A stretch of 59,748 nucleotides of DNA from Cyanobacteria bacterium UBA2566 (GTDB lineage: Bacteria > Cyanobacteriota > Cyanobacteriia > Cyanobacteriales > Desertifilaceae), in the NCBI GenBank assembly GCA_002340255.1, contig DDLS01000004.1, positions 1-59,748 of the forward strand. Direction: 5' to 3'. Shown one piece after another: positions 25,520 through 32,853 of this stretch (positions within the stretch are counted from its first letter, which is position 1; the number at the start of each line of letters is the position of its first letter). A model generated the notes under the pieces. It ran no database searches. It saw only the letters and a list, made by a program, of their open reading frames with translations, and was not told the origin of the DNA. The position numbers and the translations under genes were made by a program.

Positions 25520-25869
25520 GTGGTGATAGGGATATAATTTATTTGACTCATATTTTGGAATGTATCGAAGCAGTCGAGACATACACCACTCAAGGACAGA
25601 ATGATTTTTTGACTAATACTTTGGTGCAAGATGCCGTATTGCGTCGGTTACAGATTATGGCGGAATCTACGCAGAGGCTTGGTGATGAGTTAAAAGCTCA
25701 AGTACCTAATGTCGATTGGCGGGCTTTGGCTGGTTTTAGGAATGTTTTAGTTCATGATTATTTGGGTGGGATTAATTTACAACGGGTTTGGGATGCTATT
25801 GAAAATAATTTGCCTGCTTTAAAGGGGCAAGTGGAACTAATGTTAAAAGATTTTGAAGAAGAAGATTGA
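25516..25869 (+). CDS. HEPN-domain RNase toxin (HepT, DUF86), copy 1
   Basis: This 117-residue HEPN protein has the RX4HXY motif in GFRNVLVHDYLGG, which forms the RNase site at the dimer interface; the Tyr is the usual AMPylation target. The order antitoxin then toxin, with an ATGA overlap, is the common MNT-HEPN layout. The protein shows the standard DUF86 helices (DIIYLTHILECIEAVETYT, RRLQIMAESTQRLGDEL). It looks intact. Confidence 0.92.
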   Translation: MSGDRDIIYLTHILECIEAVETYTTQGQNDFLTNTLVQDAVLRRLQIMAESTQRLGDELKAQVPNVDWRALAGFRNVLVHDYLGGINLQRVWDAIENNLPALKGQVELMLKDFEEED

Positions 25870-25882
25870 CTCTTGAATTGAT

Positions 25883-26176
25883 ATGTCTCTAAAGAATTTA
25901 TTACAAGAAAAACGAGAACAAATATTAGAAATCGCAGAAAAACATGGCGCATTTAATGTGCGCGTGTTTAGTTCGGTAGCGCGAGGTGAGGAAACAGAAA
26001 ATAGTGATATTTATTTTTTGATTGATTATGACCTAGAGCGGATTTCATCTTGGTTTCCTGTAGGTTTAATTCATGATTTACAGGATTTGTTAAAGCATAA
26101 GGTAGATGTGGTCACAGAAAGTAGCTTAAAACCTAGGATTCGAGACCATGTATTGCAAGAGTGTATTCAGCTATGA
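25883..26176 (+). CDS. MNT-family antitoxin, copy 2, with altered catalytic motif
   Basis: This is a tandem duplicate of the gene at 25226. The N-terminal third is nearly identical (MSLKNLLQEKREQILEIAEKHGAFNVRVF). The GSx10DxD motif is damaged twice: Gly becomes Ser (VFSSVARGEE) and the second metal-binding Asp becomes Tyr (NSDIYFLIDYD). Known MNT enzymes need both, so AMP transfer should be lost or greatly reduced. It may still bind the toxin. The stop overlaps the copy-2 HEPN start in ATGA at 26173. Confidence 0.88.
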   Translation: MSLKNLLQEKREQILEIAEKHGAFNVRVFSSVARGEETENSDIYFLIDYDLERISSWFPVGLIHDLQDLLKHKVDVVTESSLKPRIRDHVLQECIQL

Positions 26177-26520
26177 GAAGCAACTTAGAACGTATAATGG
26201 ATATGCAGGAAAGTATTGCCAATATTGAGCGATATGCTGCCAGAGGTAAGAATGCTTTCTTTGAAGATGAGTTGATACAAACATGGATTTTATACCACTT
26301 GCAAATTTTAGGTAAGGCAGCCCGATCGATCTCTCAAGATGTGAGAGATCGATATCCCAGTGTTGAATGGCAGAAAATTATTGGTTTTCGCAACTTGACT
26401 GTACATGAATATTTTCGGGTTGACTTGAATATCGTTTGGCGCATCGTTGAAGAAGAATTATTGATTTTGACAAAGGATGTAGAATTGATCCTTAAAGATT
26501 TTTCAGAGAAGGGAGAATAG
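26173..26520 (+). CDS. HEPN-domain RNase toxin (HepT), copy 2
   Basis: This 115-residue HEPN protein has an intact RX4HXY motif (GFRNLTVHEYFRVDL). It has diverged well from copy 1 (compare IANIERYAARGKNAFFEDELIQTWILYHLQILG), so the duplication of the toxin half is old, or the toxin half was exchanged, while parts of the antitoxin and leader remain very similar. The start is placed at the ATGA overlap rather than at 26161. The paired antitoxin has a degraded active site. Confidence 0.88.
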   Translation: MRSNLERIMDMQESIANIERYAARGKNAFFEDELIQTWILYHLQILGKAARSISQDVRDRYPSVEWQKIIGFRNLTVHEYFRVDLNIVWRIVEEELLILTKDVELILKDFSEKGE

Positions 26521-26524
26521 AAGA

Positions 26525-26629
26525 ATGTCTTTACAGGATTTGTTAGGGCGACGGGTTGATGTACTTACTGAAGATGGCATTAGTGCTTTGATTAAGGATC
26601 GGATTTTAGCGGAGGCACAACCTTTATGA
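26525..26629 (+). pseudogene. Vestigial third MNT antitoxin (internal deletion)
   Basis: This 34-codon frame fuses an ATG-Ser-Leu start directly to the C-terminal part of MNT copy 1 (QDLLGRRVDVLTEDGISALIKDRILAEAQPL). About 100 bp are nearly identical to 25420-25519, so the copy is recent. The nucleotidyltransferase motif is gone. Its final ATGA now overlaps the start of the diheme cytochrome gene, where copies 1 and 2 have their HEPN toxin. Confidence 0.85.
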
Positions 26630-27177
26630 AATATAAGTATCGCCAACTATTCCCTATTCCCTATTCCCTATTCCCTAGTCTAAAGCGGCGATCGCCCCTA
26701 ATCCTCGTTACCCTCATTTTCCTTTGGTCGGTAACATTAGGATGGGGATTATCCACCCTCAATCAACCCGCCTTTTCCCAGTCTTCCCGTAAATCAGTCG
26801 ATCTTGTCCCCGAACAACATCAATTGGGAGAAGAACTTTATCGAGAAAATTGTGGCAGTTGTCACCTCGCCCTTCCTCCTGCGGTGATGCCGACTGAAAC
26901 CTGGCGACAACTGATTCAAGATCAACAGCATTATGGCATATCAATTGACCCTATCCTCAACCCCGGTCGGTTATTGGTTTGGAAATATATTCAAGTCTTT
27001 TCTCGTCCCTTACTTAAGGATGAATCAACTCCCTATCGCCTACGGAATTCTCGCTATTTTAAGGCCCTTCATCCACAAGTTGAGTTTCAAGAGAGAATTG
27101 AGCTGAGTCAATGTGTTTCTTGTCATCCTAGCGCTCAAACGTTTAACTTTCGAGAATTAACCCCAGAGTGGGAATAA
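26626..27177 (+). CDS. Diheme cytochrome c (DHC-like), exported
   Basis: This 183-residue protein has an N-terminal hydrophobic signal or anchor (RSPLILVTLIFLWSVTLGWGLST) and two heme-binding motifs: CGSCH near residue 76 and CVSCH near residue 165. This resembles the small diheme cytochrome c (DHC) family, an electron carrier of unsettled partner in cyanobacteria. Residues 8-18 (LFPIPYSLFPS) are encoded by a TTCCCTA heptamer repeat that is otherwise intergenic in this window. The ATG comes from the end of a duplicated MNT fragment, so the current N-terminus may be recent. No other start exists before the first heme. Confidence 0.78.
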   Translation: MKYKYRQLFPIPYSLFPSLKRRSPLILVTLIFLWSVTLGWGLSTLNQPAFSQSSRKSVDLVPEQHQLGEELYRENCGSCHLALPPAVMPTETWRQLIQDQQHYGISIDPILNPGRLLVWKYIQVFSRPLLKDESTPYRLRNSRYFKALHPQVEFQERIELSQCVSCHPSAQTFNFRELTPEWE

Positions 27178-27372
27178 TATCAAGTCCGGTTAATTGGCTA
27201 TGATGATGCTTCATGTTGGGCAACAGGCAACAGGCAATGTTCTCCCGGAACAATGTAGGAGTGGAAATGCACTGTACATAATAAAAGCGAAAAATGCTGT
27301 ATCCGAAAGGATAAAAGGATTGAAATTGATTGACGGTGTTTACCAATAATCACAACCCGTTATCCTATCTCT

Positions 27373-28722
27373 CTATTTTCCTTCTAATTCTTCGGGCATT
27401 TTGGGAATGCCAGCTGTCAGTACTTCATAACCATTTTCGGTAACTAAAACATCATCTTCAATCCGAATGCCAATGCCTCGCCATTGGGGAGGGACTTCGG
27501 GTTGTTCCTCTGGGGGTTTGACCAAAGGAGCAATGTACATGCCCGGTTCTACAGTTAACACTTGACCTGGTTGTAGTACTTGAGACTCTTCTTCATTTTG
27601 TTTATAGGCTCCCACATCATGAACATCCAGACCGAGCCAATGACTGGTGCGATGCATGTAATAGGGTTTATATTTCTCTTCTTTGATTAATTCGTCTGGT
27701 TCTCCGACTAAGAACCCTAATTCGATCATGCCTTCGACGAGGACTTGAAGAGCGGTATCATGAACAGCATTAAAGGGATTACCGGGTTTGATTTGGGCGA
27801 TCGCCTGCCGTTGGGCTTCGAGGACAATCTCATAAATCACCCGTTGTTCCATTCCATACTTTCCACCAACCGGATAAGTACGAGTAATATCACCGTTGTA
27901 ATAGCCATAGGAACACCCTGCATCAATGAGTAATAAATCTCCCGCTTCTAAGGCGCGGGAGTTCTCAATGTAGTGGAGAACACAGGCATTCGCACCAGAA
28001 GCAACAATCGAAGGATAAGCCGGGCCAACCCCTCCCCGACGACGGAAAAGGTACTCCATTTCTGCTTGAATTTCGTACTCATAAATTCCGGGTTTCGCCA
28101 TATCCCAAGCTAAATGATGAGCTTCGACAGAAATAGCGATCGCCTTACGCATCAGCTCTAATTCCGTCTCACTCTTCACCAAGCGTAGCGGATGTAACAG
28201 AGTCATCGGGTCTTCCAGAGCCGTAGGGCCAAAGCCTTTTTTTGCATATTGTCTGAGCAGAGACTGCCACTGCTTCAAAATCGTCTGATTAAACGGTTCA
28301 TCGATACCAAAGTGATAATATAGGCGATCTGCCTTCGACAAATACTGAGGTAATTTTTCCCCTAACTCGGCAATAGGATAGGCCTCATCCGCACCATAGA
28401 TAGCCTTAGCATCTTCCACCCCTACCCGATAACCACTCCAAACTTCCTTCTCCCACTCCTTCGGTTGCACAAACAAAATAAACCGGTGTTCTTCATGGTG
28501 AGGTGCTAACACTGCCACCGCTTCGGGTTCATTAAACCCTGTCAGATAGAAAAAATCGCTATCCTGGCGAAAGGGATGCTCCACATCACGGTGCATAACT
28601 GCTAAGGAAGCGCTACGAAAAATCGCCGTACTTTTTGCCATTTTCGCCATTAATCTTTCCCGGCGTTGGCGATATTCGTCTTTCAGTTGTACCGAAACGG
28701 CCTTGGAGAGGGATGAAACCAC
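27373..28722 (-). CDS. pepP: Xaa-Pro aminopeptidase P
   Basis: This 449-residue M24B metallopeptidase removes N-terminal residues preceding proline. The aminopeptidase P N-terminal domain (residues about 10-150) has FRSASLAVMHRDVEHPFRQDSDFFYLTGF. The pita-bread catalytic domain shows the dimetal ligands in LLIDAGCSYGYYNGDITRTYPV (two Asp), MHRTSHWLGLDVHDVG (His), TVEPGMYI (Glu) and GIRIEDDVLV (Glu). Its length is normal and it is a single gene. It is one of the strongest assignments here. Confidence 0.95.
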   Translation of the reverse strand: MVSSLSKAVSVQLKDEYRQRRERLMAKMAKSTAIFRSASLAVMHRDVEHPFRQDSDFFYLTGFNEPEAVAVLAPHHEEHRFILFVQPKEWEKEVWSGYRVGVEDAKAIYGADEAYPIAELGEKLPQYLSKADRLYYHFGIDEPFNQTILKQWQSLLRQYAKKGFGPTALEDPMTLLHPLRLVKSETELELMRKAIAISVEAHHLAWDMAKPGIYEYEIQAEMEYLFRRRGGVGPAYPSIVASGANACVLHYIENSRALEAGDLLLIDAGCSYGYYNGDITRTYPVGGKYGMEQRVIYEIVLEAQRQAIAQIKPGNPFNAVHDTALQVLVEGMIELGFLVGEPDELIKEEKYKPYYMHRTSHWLGLDVHDVGAYKQNEEESQVLQPGQVLTVEPGMYIAPLVKPPEEQPEVPPQWRGIGIRIEDDVLVTENGYEVLTAGIPKMPEELEGK

Positions 28723-28785
28723 GCTAATTGAACCTCCTTTGATAATTACATCAAATATTAATACTATGTTTTCGGCAGATATGGG

Positions 28786-29001
28786 CTAGTTGGTTTTGGA
28801 CTGCTCAAAGGCTTTGATTTTCTCAGCTAGGCTATCGATGTTTTCGTTAGCAAACCAGCCTTCTTTCTGGTCTAAATAATTGCCACCATCTGACCACCAA
28901 CGAGCAATCAGAACAACCATCTGGGATGGTTTCATCGCTTTATGAAGAATCTGGATCGCATCTTGGATAATCGCTTGTTCGTTAGGTAGACTGATTTTCA
29001 T
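28786..29001 (-). CDS. Small protein paired with a PIN-domain gene
   Basis: This 71-residue protein (ISLPNEQAIIQDAIQILHKAMKPSQMVVLIARWW, then an acidic/Lys tail) has no family that I recognise. Its ATG overlaps the stop of the PIN-domain gene (28998-29001), so the two are co-translated. In most VapBC pairs the antitoxin comes first. Here the partner is downstream, so an antitoxin role is only a guess from context. Confidence 0.6.
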   Translation of the reverse strand: MKISLPNEQAIIQDAIQILHKAMKPSQMVVLIARWWSDGGNYLDQKEGWFANENIDSLAEKIKAFEQSKTN

Positions 29002-29435
29002 TCGGGGGACTCCGTTAGTTCTAGGATAAAATTTACTGGGTTTACGGCTTTGATTGGCCCTTGATAACGTCGTAGCAGTCGATCGTCACAGGTAAGGAAA
29101 ACGTCACAACAGGCTTGTTCTACTGATGCTAGATGAAGAGCATCAATAGGTTTGACTCCTGTTTGTTCTATAATTTCACCTCTCTCAATAATGTTGGGTT
29201 GAATAATTTGGTTTTCTATGGCAAGTTCTAGGCATTGGTTAACCCAGTCCTGCCTAATAATATTGTTGTTTTTGTTGTTTTCATAATCCAGAATTGATGA
29301 GCTTATAAGGATTAATTGCTTGTTTTCGATGAGTTGTAAAATAGTTCGTAATGCTTGGGTTTCTAAGATAATTCTGGCTTGGGTTTGGTCATCAAATGGG
29401 CGGTTTAAAACGCTACTATCTAAGTAAACTTTCAT
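28998..29435 (-). CDS. PIN-domain protein, probable VapC-like RNase
   Basis: This 145-residue PIN domain has four acidic positions: MKVYLDSSVLNRPFDD (first Asp), the Glu-containing ILDYENNK helix, GVKPIDALHLASVEQACCDVFLTCDDRLLRRY (IDALHLA and CDDR are the third and fourth sites), and a final NPVNFILEL. These are RNase-type toxins. It overlaps a small downstream gene by 4 nt. No classical VapB lies upstream within 100 bp. Confidence 0.85.
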   Translation of the reverse strand: MKVYLDSSVLNRPFDDQTQARIILETQALRTILQLIENKQLILISSSILDYENNKNNNIIRQDWVNQCLELAIENQIIQPNIIERGEIIEQTGVKPIDALHLASVEQACCDVFLTCDDRLLRRYQGPIKAVNPVNFILELTESPE

Positions 29436-29541
29436 GGTTATTATATAAAATCCTTAAAGGTTTGCTATAGATAGAGCGGATAATATCAAGTCCCATCCGG
29501 CGATCAAAGCAATCTCTGTTATGAAAACTGATTCAAAAATC

Positions 29542-30306
29542 TTAGAGTGACAGCACTTTAATTTGTGAACCTTCATTGGGCAGGCTATTGGCTTGAAGGG
29601 TCAGGAGATCGCCAGCTATTCTTTGCACAGTAGTACCATTCATCAGGGCCAGAAACTCATCCACCCTAGCCAAATCACAGACTTGAGGATCGGCCTGTTG
29701 GGTCTGGTAATGGGTAGGAATGACAATTTTAGCCTTTAGTATTTCTAGAGCAGCTTTTGCCTCTTCGGGGCTATAGGCTTTGGGTCCACCTCCAACGGGA
29801 ATGAAGACGACATCCGGTCTACCGATGAGGATTTTCTGTTCTACCGTAATGGGGGAAGCCATCCCCCCTAAGTGCAAAAGTTTTATTCCGGCTTGTTTCC
29901 AAACCCAAGACACATTACTCGGAAAGCGGCTTCCTGGCCGTTTCTCCAGCCGCTCGGCTACCATTCCCCGCACCTGCAAGCCACCATTGAGTTGATAATC
30001 TCCAGGTTCAAACAGAAGTCTGGGTTGGCCAGGAAGGTCTTCTACATAGCCTTCATCCAATAGTTGAGAACTGATTAATACCAGATCGGCTTCCACGTTG
30101 GGGGCAGGGTATTGGGCGGTGCAACCCAGGGGACGAAAGGGGTTGACTAAAATTTGATGGCCGCCTCCAGTAAACAAGAAGCAGGTATGACCAAAGCTCT
30201 GTATGGTGAGTCCACTGGGGGTTTGGGCTGTTGCAGAATAGGCAGACGTGACGATAGTGGCGATCGCCATTGCCCCTGTAGTGCTGATAAAGTTGCGCCG
30301 TTTCAT
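29542..30306 (-). CDS. Tat-exported metallo-beta-lactamase-fold hydrolase
   Basis: This 254-residue protein begins with a twin-arginine signal (MKRRNFISTTGAMAIATIVTSAYSATA), so it is likely exported folded. The body resembles UlaG/YtkL-like MBL hydrolases: LTIQSFGHTCFLF, an ILVNPF strand, GIKLLHLGGMASPI, GRPDVVFIPVGGGPKAYSPEEA and IVIPTHYQT. Canonical HxHxDH is not visible; the His after FGHTC and in PTHYQT may be remaining ligands. Function is unknown. It is the last gene of the run that includes trpG, dgkA and ybeY. Confidence 0.75.
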   Translation of the reverse strand: MKRRNFISTTGAMAIATIVTSAYSATAQTPSGLTIQSFGHTCFLFTGGGHQILVNPFRPLGCTAQYPAPNVEADLVLISSQLLDEGYVEDLPGQPRLLFEPGDYQLNGGLQVRGMVAERLEKRPGSRFPSNVSWVWKQAGIKLLHLGGMASPITVEQKILIGRPDVVFIPVGGGPKAYSPEEAKAALEILKAKIVIPTHYQTQQADPQVCDLARVDEFLALMNGTTVQRIAGDLLTLQANSLPNEGSQIKVLSL

Positions 30307-30359
30307 TGCTCAATTATTGGGTGATTCAGTCTTTATTATCCAGGGTTGGGGTTCGCTTC

Positions 30360-30953
30360 TCAAGAAGGGAGCGATCGCAGAAAGTTCCGCAAGAGGTCTT
30401 TGCCTTTGCTAGTGAGAATACTTTCGGGATGGAATTGAACGCCTTGGATGTGGGGATATTGGCGATGGCGAACCCCCATAATTGTCCCATCTTCAACCCA
30501 AGCTGTAATTTCCAACTCTTCTGGACAACTGCTGCGGTCAATGGCCAAACTATGATAGCGAGTCGCATTTAAAGGATTATCCAGACCGGCAAAAATGCCC
30601 ACACCGCTATGGTGAATGGGTGAAGTTTTACCATGCATCAGGACAGAGGCAGAGACAATTTTACCACCAAACACTTGACCAATACCTTGGTGGCCCAGAC
30701 AAACCCCCAGAATGGGCAAGTTTGGCCCTAACTTCGCGATCGCCTCTAGGGAGACTCCGGACTCTTCCGGTCGTCCCGGTCCAGGAGAGATCACGATTCC
30801 ATCCGGTTTAAGCTCTTGAATTTCTTGCCAGGAGATGCGATCGTTTCGATACACCTGAATGTCTTTGGCTTGGGGGAACTCTTGTCCTAATTCTGCCAAA
30901 TACTGAACTAAATTGTAAGTAAAACTATCGTAGTTATCAATAACAATGATCAT
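30360..30953 (-). CDS. trpG: Anthranilate synthase component II / PabA glutamine amidotransferase
   Basis: This 197-residue class I glutamine amidotransferase supplies ammonia to anthranilate synthase (tryptophan) and probably also to aminodeoxychorismate synthase (folate). It has IDNYDSFTYNLVQYL, the oxyanion segment ISPGPGRPEESG, the nucleophile Cys85 in GVCLGHQ, MHGKTSPIHH, and the His-Glu pair in VQFHPESILT. In Synechocystis the order ybeY-like, dgkA, trpG is also seen (slr0053-slr0055, from memory), matching this cluster. It starts 8 nt after dgkA. Confidence 0.92.
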   Translation of the reverse strand: MIIVIDNYDSFTYNLVQYLAELGQEFPQAKDIQVYRNDRISWQEIQELKPDGIVISPGPGRPEESGVSLEAIAKLGPNLPILGVCLGHQGIGQVFGGKIVSASVLMHGKTSPIHHSGVGIFAGLDNPLNATRYHSLAIDRSSCPEELEITAWVEDGTIMGVRHRQYPHIQGVQFHPESILTSKGKDLLRNFLRSLPS

Positions 30954-30961
30954 GGGAGCCG

Positions 30962-31405
30962 TTAGGAGAACAGGATAACCAGCTTAGGCAACAGCAGAAT
31001 GATTCCTACTATAATAGAGGCGATCGCCGAGATCAACACCGCTCCAGCCGCGCAATCTTTAGCAATTTTGGCCAATTCATGATAGTTCTGTTCTACCGTT
31101 AAATCCACCACAGCTTCTAAAGCCGTATTCAGCAACTCTAGCACCAAAACCAAAGAAATCATCACCGCCAAAATCGCCGCTTCCACCGCATTAACCTGCA
31201 ACAGAGATCCAACGATCATCACCAAACTTCCCGCAATCACATGGATGCGAAAATTCCGTTGTGTTCTAAACGCATAAGTTACTCCAGCCCAAGCATACTT
31301 AAAACTGGTAGGCAAATTCTCTGCTACCTGCCAAGAGCAGTTACGATGAGTAACCCTTGAGGAATGGGTTGATTCAACAGTTGAAATCGAAAGTTTACTA
31401 GACAT
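30962..31405 (-). CDS. dgkA: Diacylglycerol/undecaprenol kinase family protein
   Basis: This small integral membrane lipid kinase of the DgkA family (147 residues from ATG 31405) has the family core: FKYAWAGVTYAFRTQRNFRIHVIAGSLV, then LELLNTALEAVVDLTVEQNYHELAKIAKDCAAGAVLI, with the ELxNTALE catalytic helix and the KDxAAGAVL motif. There are three membrane helices. ATGs at 31417 and 31429 are also in frame; the front 35 residues are polar and not conserved in type. It lies 8 nt from trpG in one transcription unit. Confidence 0.9.
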   Translation of the reverse strand: MSSKLSISTVESTHSSRVTHRNCSWQVAENLPTSFKYAWAGVTYAFRTQRNFRIHVIAGSLVMIVGSLLQVNAVEAAILAVMISLVLVLELLNTALEAVVDLTVEQNYHELAKIAKDCAAGAVLISAIASIIVGIILLLPKLVILFS

Positions 31406-31534
31406 AAGGTTCACCATAATTGAGAGCAAAGGTGGGGATCTATTTATACGAGCTTATATGAGCGTTCGTCGTCTTCCATTGTCTGTAGAGCAACCCAGAC
31501 CATAAGCAGAAATTGAATTCACCATGAGGGTAAC

Positions 31535-32041
31535 TCATATCATAAGATCTGACATCCCCTCCAAGGTCCCCAACTCTAAACCCACTTGCACCAGTAGAGA
31601 TTCTTGTTTGATCCACATCGCCTGTAAGCTCTCTTCATCGGGATGATCCCAACCCAACAAATGCAGTAAACCATGGGCACTCAACCAAGCCAGTTCCACA
31701 GTTTCTGAATGACCCTGTTCTTTAGCTTGATCCCTAGCAATCTCCACTGAGATAATTAGATCTCCTAAATATAAGGGGTTTTCAGTCCCTGGAAGAAGAG
31801 GGGTTTCTGTCTCTAGAGCAGCAAAGGCTAAAACATCTGTCGGTCTGTCTTGTTGGCGATATTGGGCATTGAAGCTCTGAATCTCTTGGTTATCTGTTAA
31901 ACGTAAGCTCAATTCATAGGCAGAAGCTGGAGGCAGATCGATACTCTTTAACCAAGCACAAAACCATTGATGCAATAGTTCTGATGCTACCGGAGGTTGA
32001 GCAATAGACTTGCTAATCTCAATATTGACTTCAACATCCAT
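31535..32041 (-). CDS. ybeY: Endoribonuclease YbeY
   Basis: YbeY is a zinc-dependent RNase for 16S rRNA 3'-end maturation and ribosome quality control. The 168-residue protein has the diagnostic HGLLHLLGWDH motif (H-x3-H-x5-H zinc ligands), LTDNQEIQSFNAQYRQQDRPTDVLAF and YLGDLIISVEIA. Its length and motif order are normal. It sits in the DUF3285-ybeY-dgkA-trpG cluster, all on the minus strand. Confidence 0.95.
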   Translation of the reverse strand: MDVEVNIEISKSIAQPPVASELLHQWFCAWLKSIDLPPASAYELSLRLTDNQEIQSFNAQYRQQDRPTDVLAFAALETETPLLPGTENPLYLGDLIISVEIARDQAKEQGHSETVELAWLSAHGLLHLLGWDHPDEESLQAMWIKQESLLVQVGLELGTLEGMSDLMI

Positions 32042-32066
32042 TGTGAATATCTCCTATCAGGTGAGG

Positions 32067-32276
32067 TTATCGAGTGAGGTAGGAAAGTCCCACCAGTACC
32101 CCCAAAAGACCAATAACGGTAAGGGTAAAGTGGATTAAGGATTTTCTCCCTTTACGCACCATGTTCCTCATCGCTAGTTTCACGTAACTCGCTTGCGGTT
32201 CTTGTGAAGCCGTTTGGGGCGTTTCAGGCATTTCAGGCTGTTCAGAAGGGATAGGAGAGGTTTCAGATTCAGTCAT
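32067..32276 (-). CDS. DUF3285 family small membrane protein
   Basis: This 69-residue protein of the cyanobacteria-specific DUF3285 family has a disordered Pro/Glu/Thr front, then SYVKLAMRNMVRKGRKSLIHFTLTVIGLLGVLVGLSYLTR, whose last 20 residues form one membrane helix. Its role is unknown. It ends 25 nt before ybeY and is probably the first gene of that transcription unit. Confidence 0.88.
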   Translation of the reverse strand: MTESETSPIPSEQPEMPETPQTASQEPQASYVKLAMRNMVRKGRKSLIHFTLTVIGLLGVLVGLSYLTR

Positions 32277-32603
32277 AATTCATTAGGCAAAAGGCACTCT
32301 AGCAATAGGCAATAGACAATAGCTTGAATTACTTAGAGTCTAAGCCTTCAAGCTGCACTCCTCCAGAACAGAGAATCGCTATAATTGCTTTTTGCAAGTG
32401 TAACATTTCTGTTACACTATTTATTTCAATGTTTTGGGTTGTCATTTCGGTTCTCTGTAAATCTACAGACTGACCTTGTCGGGCTTTGAGCAAAGCTTTA
32501 CAGAATCTTGTTGTAAATTGCAGTAATCCTTACTGATTCTTTATATCCAATAGAATAACCTGGAGAGGACAGCAGAGTCTATGGTCTGGAGGAAGCAAGT
32601 ACC
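32277..32603. other. Intergenic region, probable divergent promoters
   Basis: There is no gene here. The region separates DUF3285 (minus) from the small lipoprotein-like gene (plus). It holds the perfect dyad at 32398-32417 and a strong Shine-Dalgarno (GGAGGAAG, 32588-32595) just before the plus-strand gene. Confidence 0.5.
32398..32417. promoter_or_regulatory. Perfect 8-bp dyad, candidate operator
   Basis: GTGTAACA, TTTC, TGTTACAC is a perfect inverted repeat. A TTGCAA (32392-32397) and a CACTAT (32415-32420) 17 bp apart could be -35 and -10 boxes with the dyad between them, a classic operator position. It is not an NtcA site, because the GTA..TAC spacing is 10 and not 8. The binding protein is unknown. 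Confidence 0.4.
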
Positions 32604-32801
32604 ATGAAGTCCCAACAATTTATCCTGGCTCTAATCCTGTTCTGTTTGCGATTATTGCTCACTGGTTGTACCATTCGACCCGTAGTAAAGAATACTGGTA
32701 TAACACCCGGAAAACGTAGGTCTGCTCAGAGAATTTGTTTACCTGTTTTACAACCGTGCGCGATCGCCTCTCAACAACACCTCATTAACCTACAAAATTG
32801 A
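32604..32801 (+). CDS. Small putative lipoprotein, possibly truncated
   Basis: This 65-residue frame has a strong ribosome site (GGAGGAAG, 8 nt spacing) and a lipoprotein-like signal (FILALILFCLRLLLTGC, where the Cys is the likely lipidation site). The mature part, about 44 residues, is basic and shows no family; the last 30 look random, so the gene may be a frameshifted remnant of a longer lipoprotein. The ribosome site plus lipobox is the only support. Confidence 0.45.
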   Translation: MKSQQFILALILFCLRLLLTGCTIRPVVKNTGITPGKRRSAQRICLPVLQPCAIASQQHLINLQN

Positions 32802-32853
32802 TAATCTGCTAAAATCCGAACGATCGTCCTAATCAAGTCATGGAGAAATAGCA

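Noticed and set aside
32398..32417. NtcA site
   Set aside because: The GTA and TAC triplets are separated by 10 bases, and NtcA needs 8. The perfect dyad must belong to another regulator, if any.
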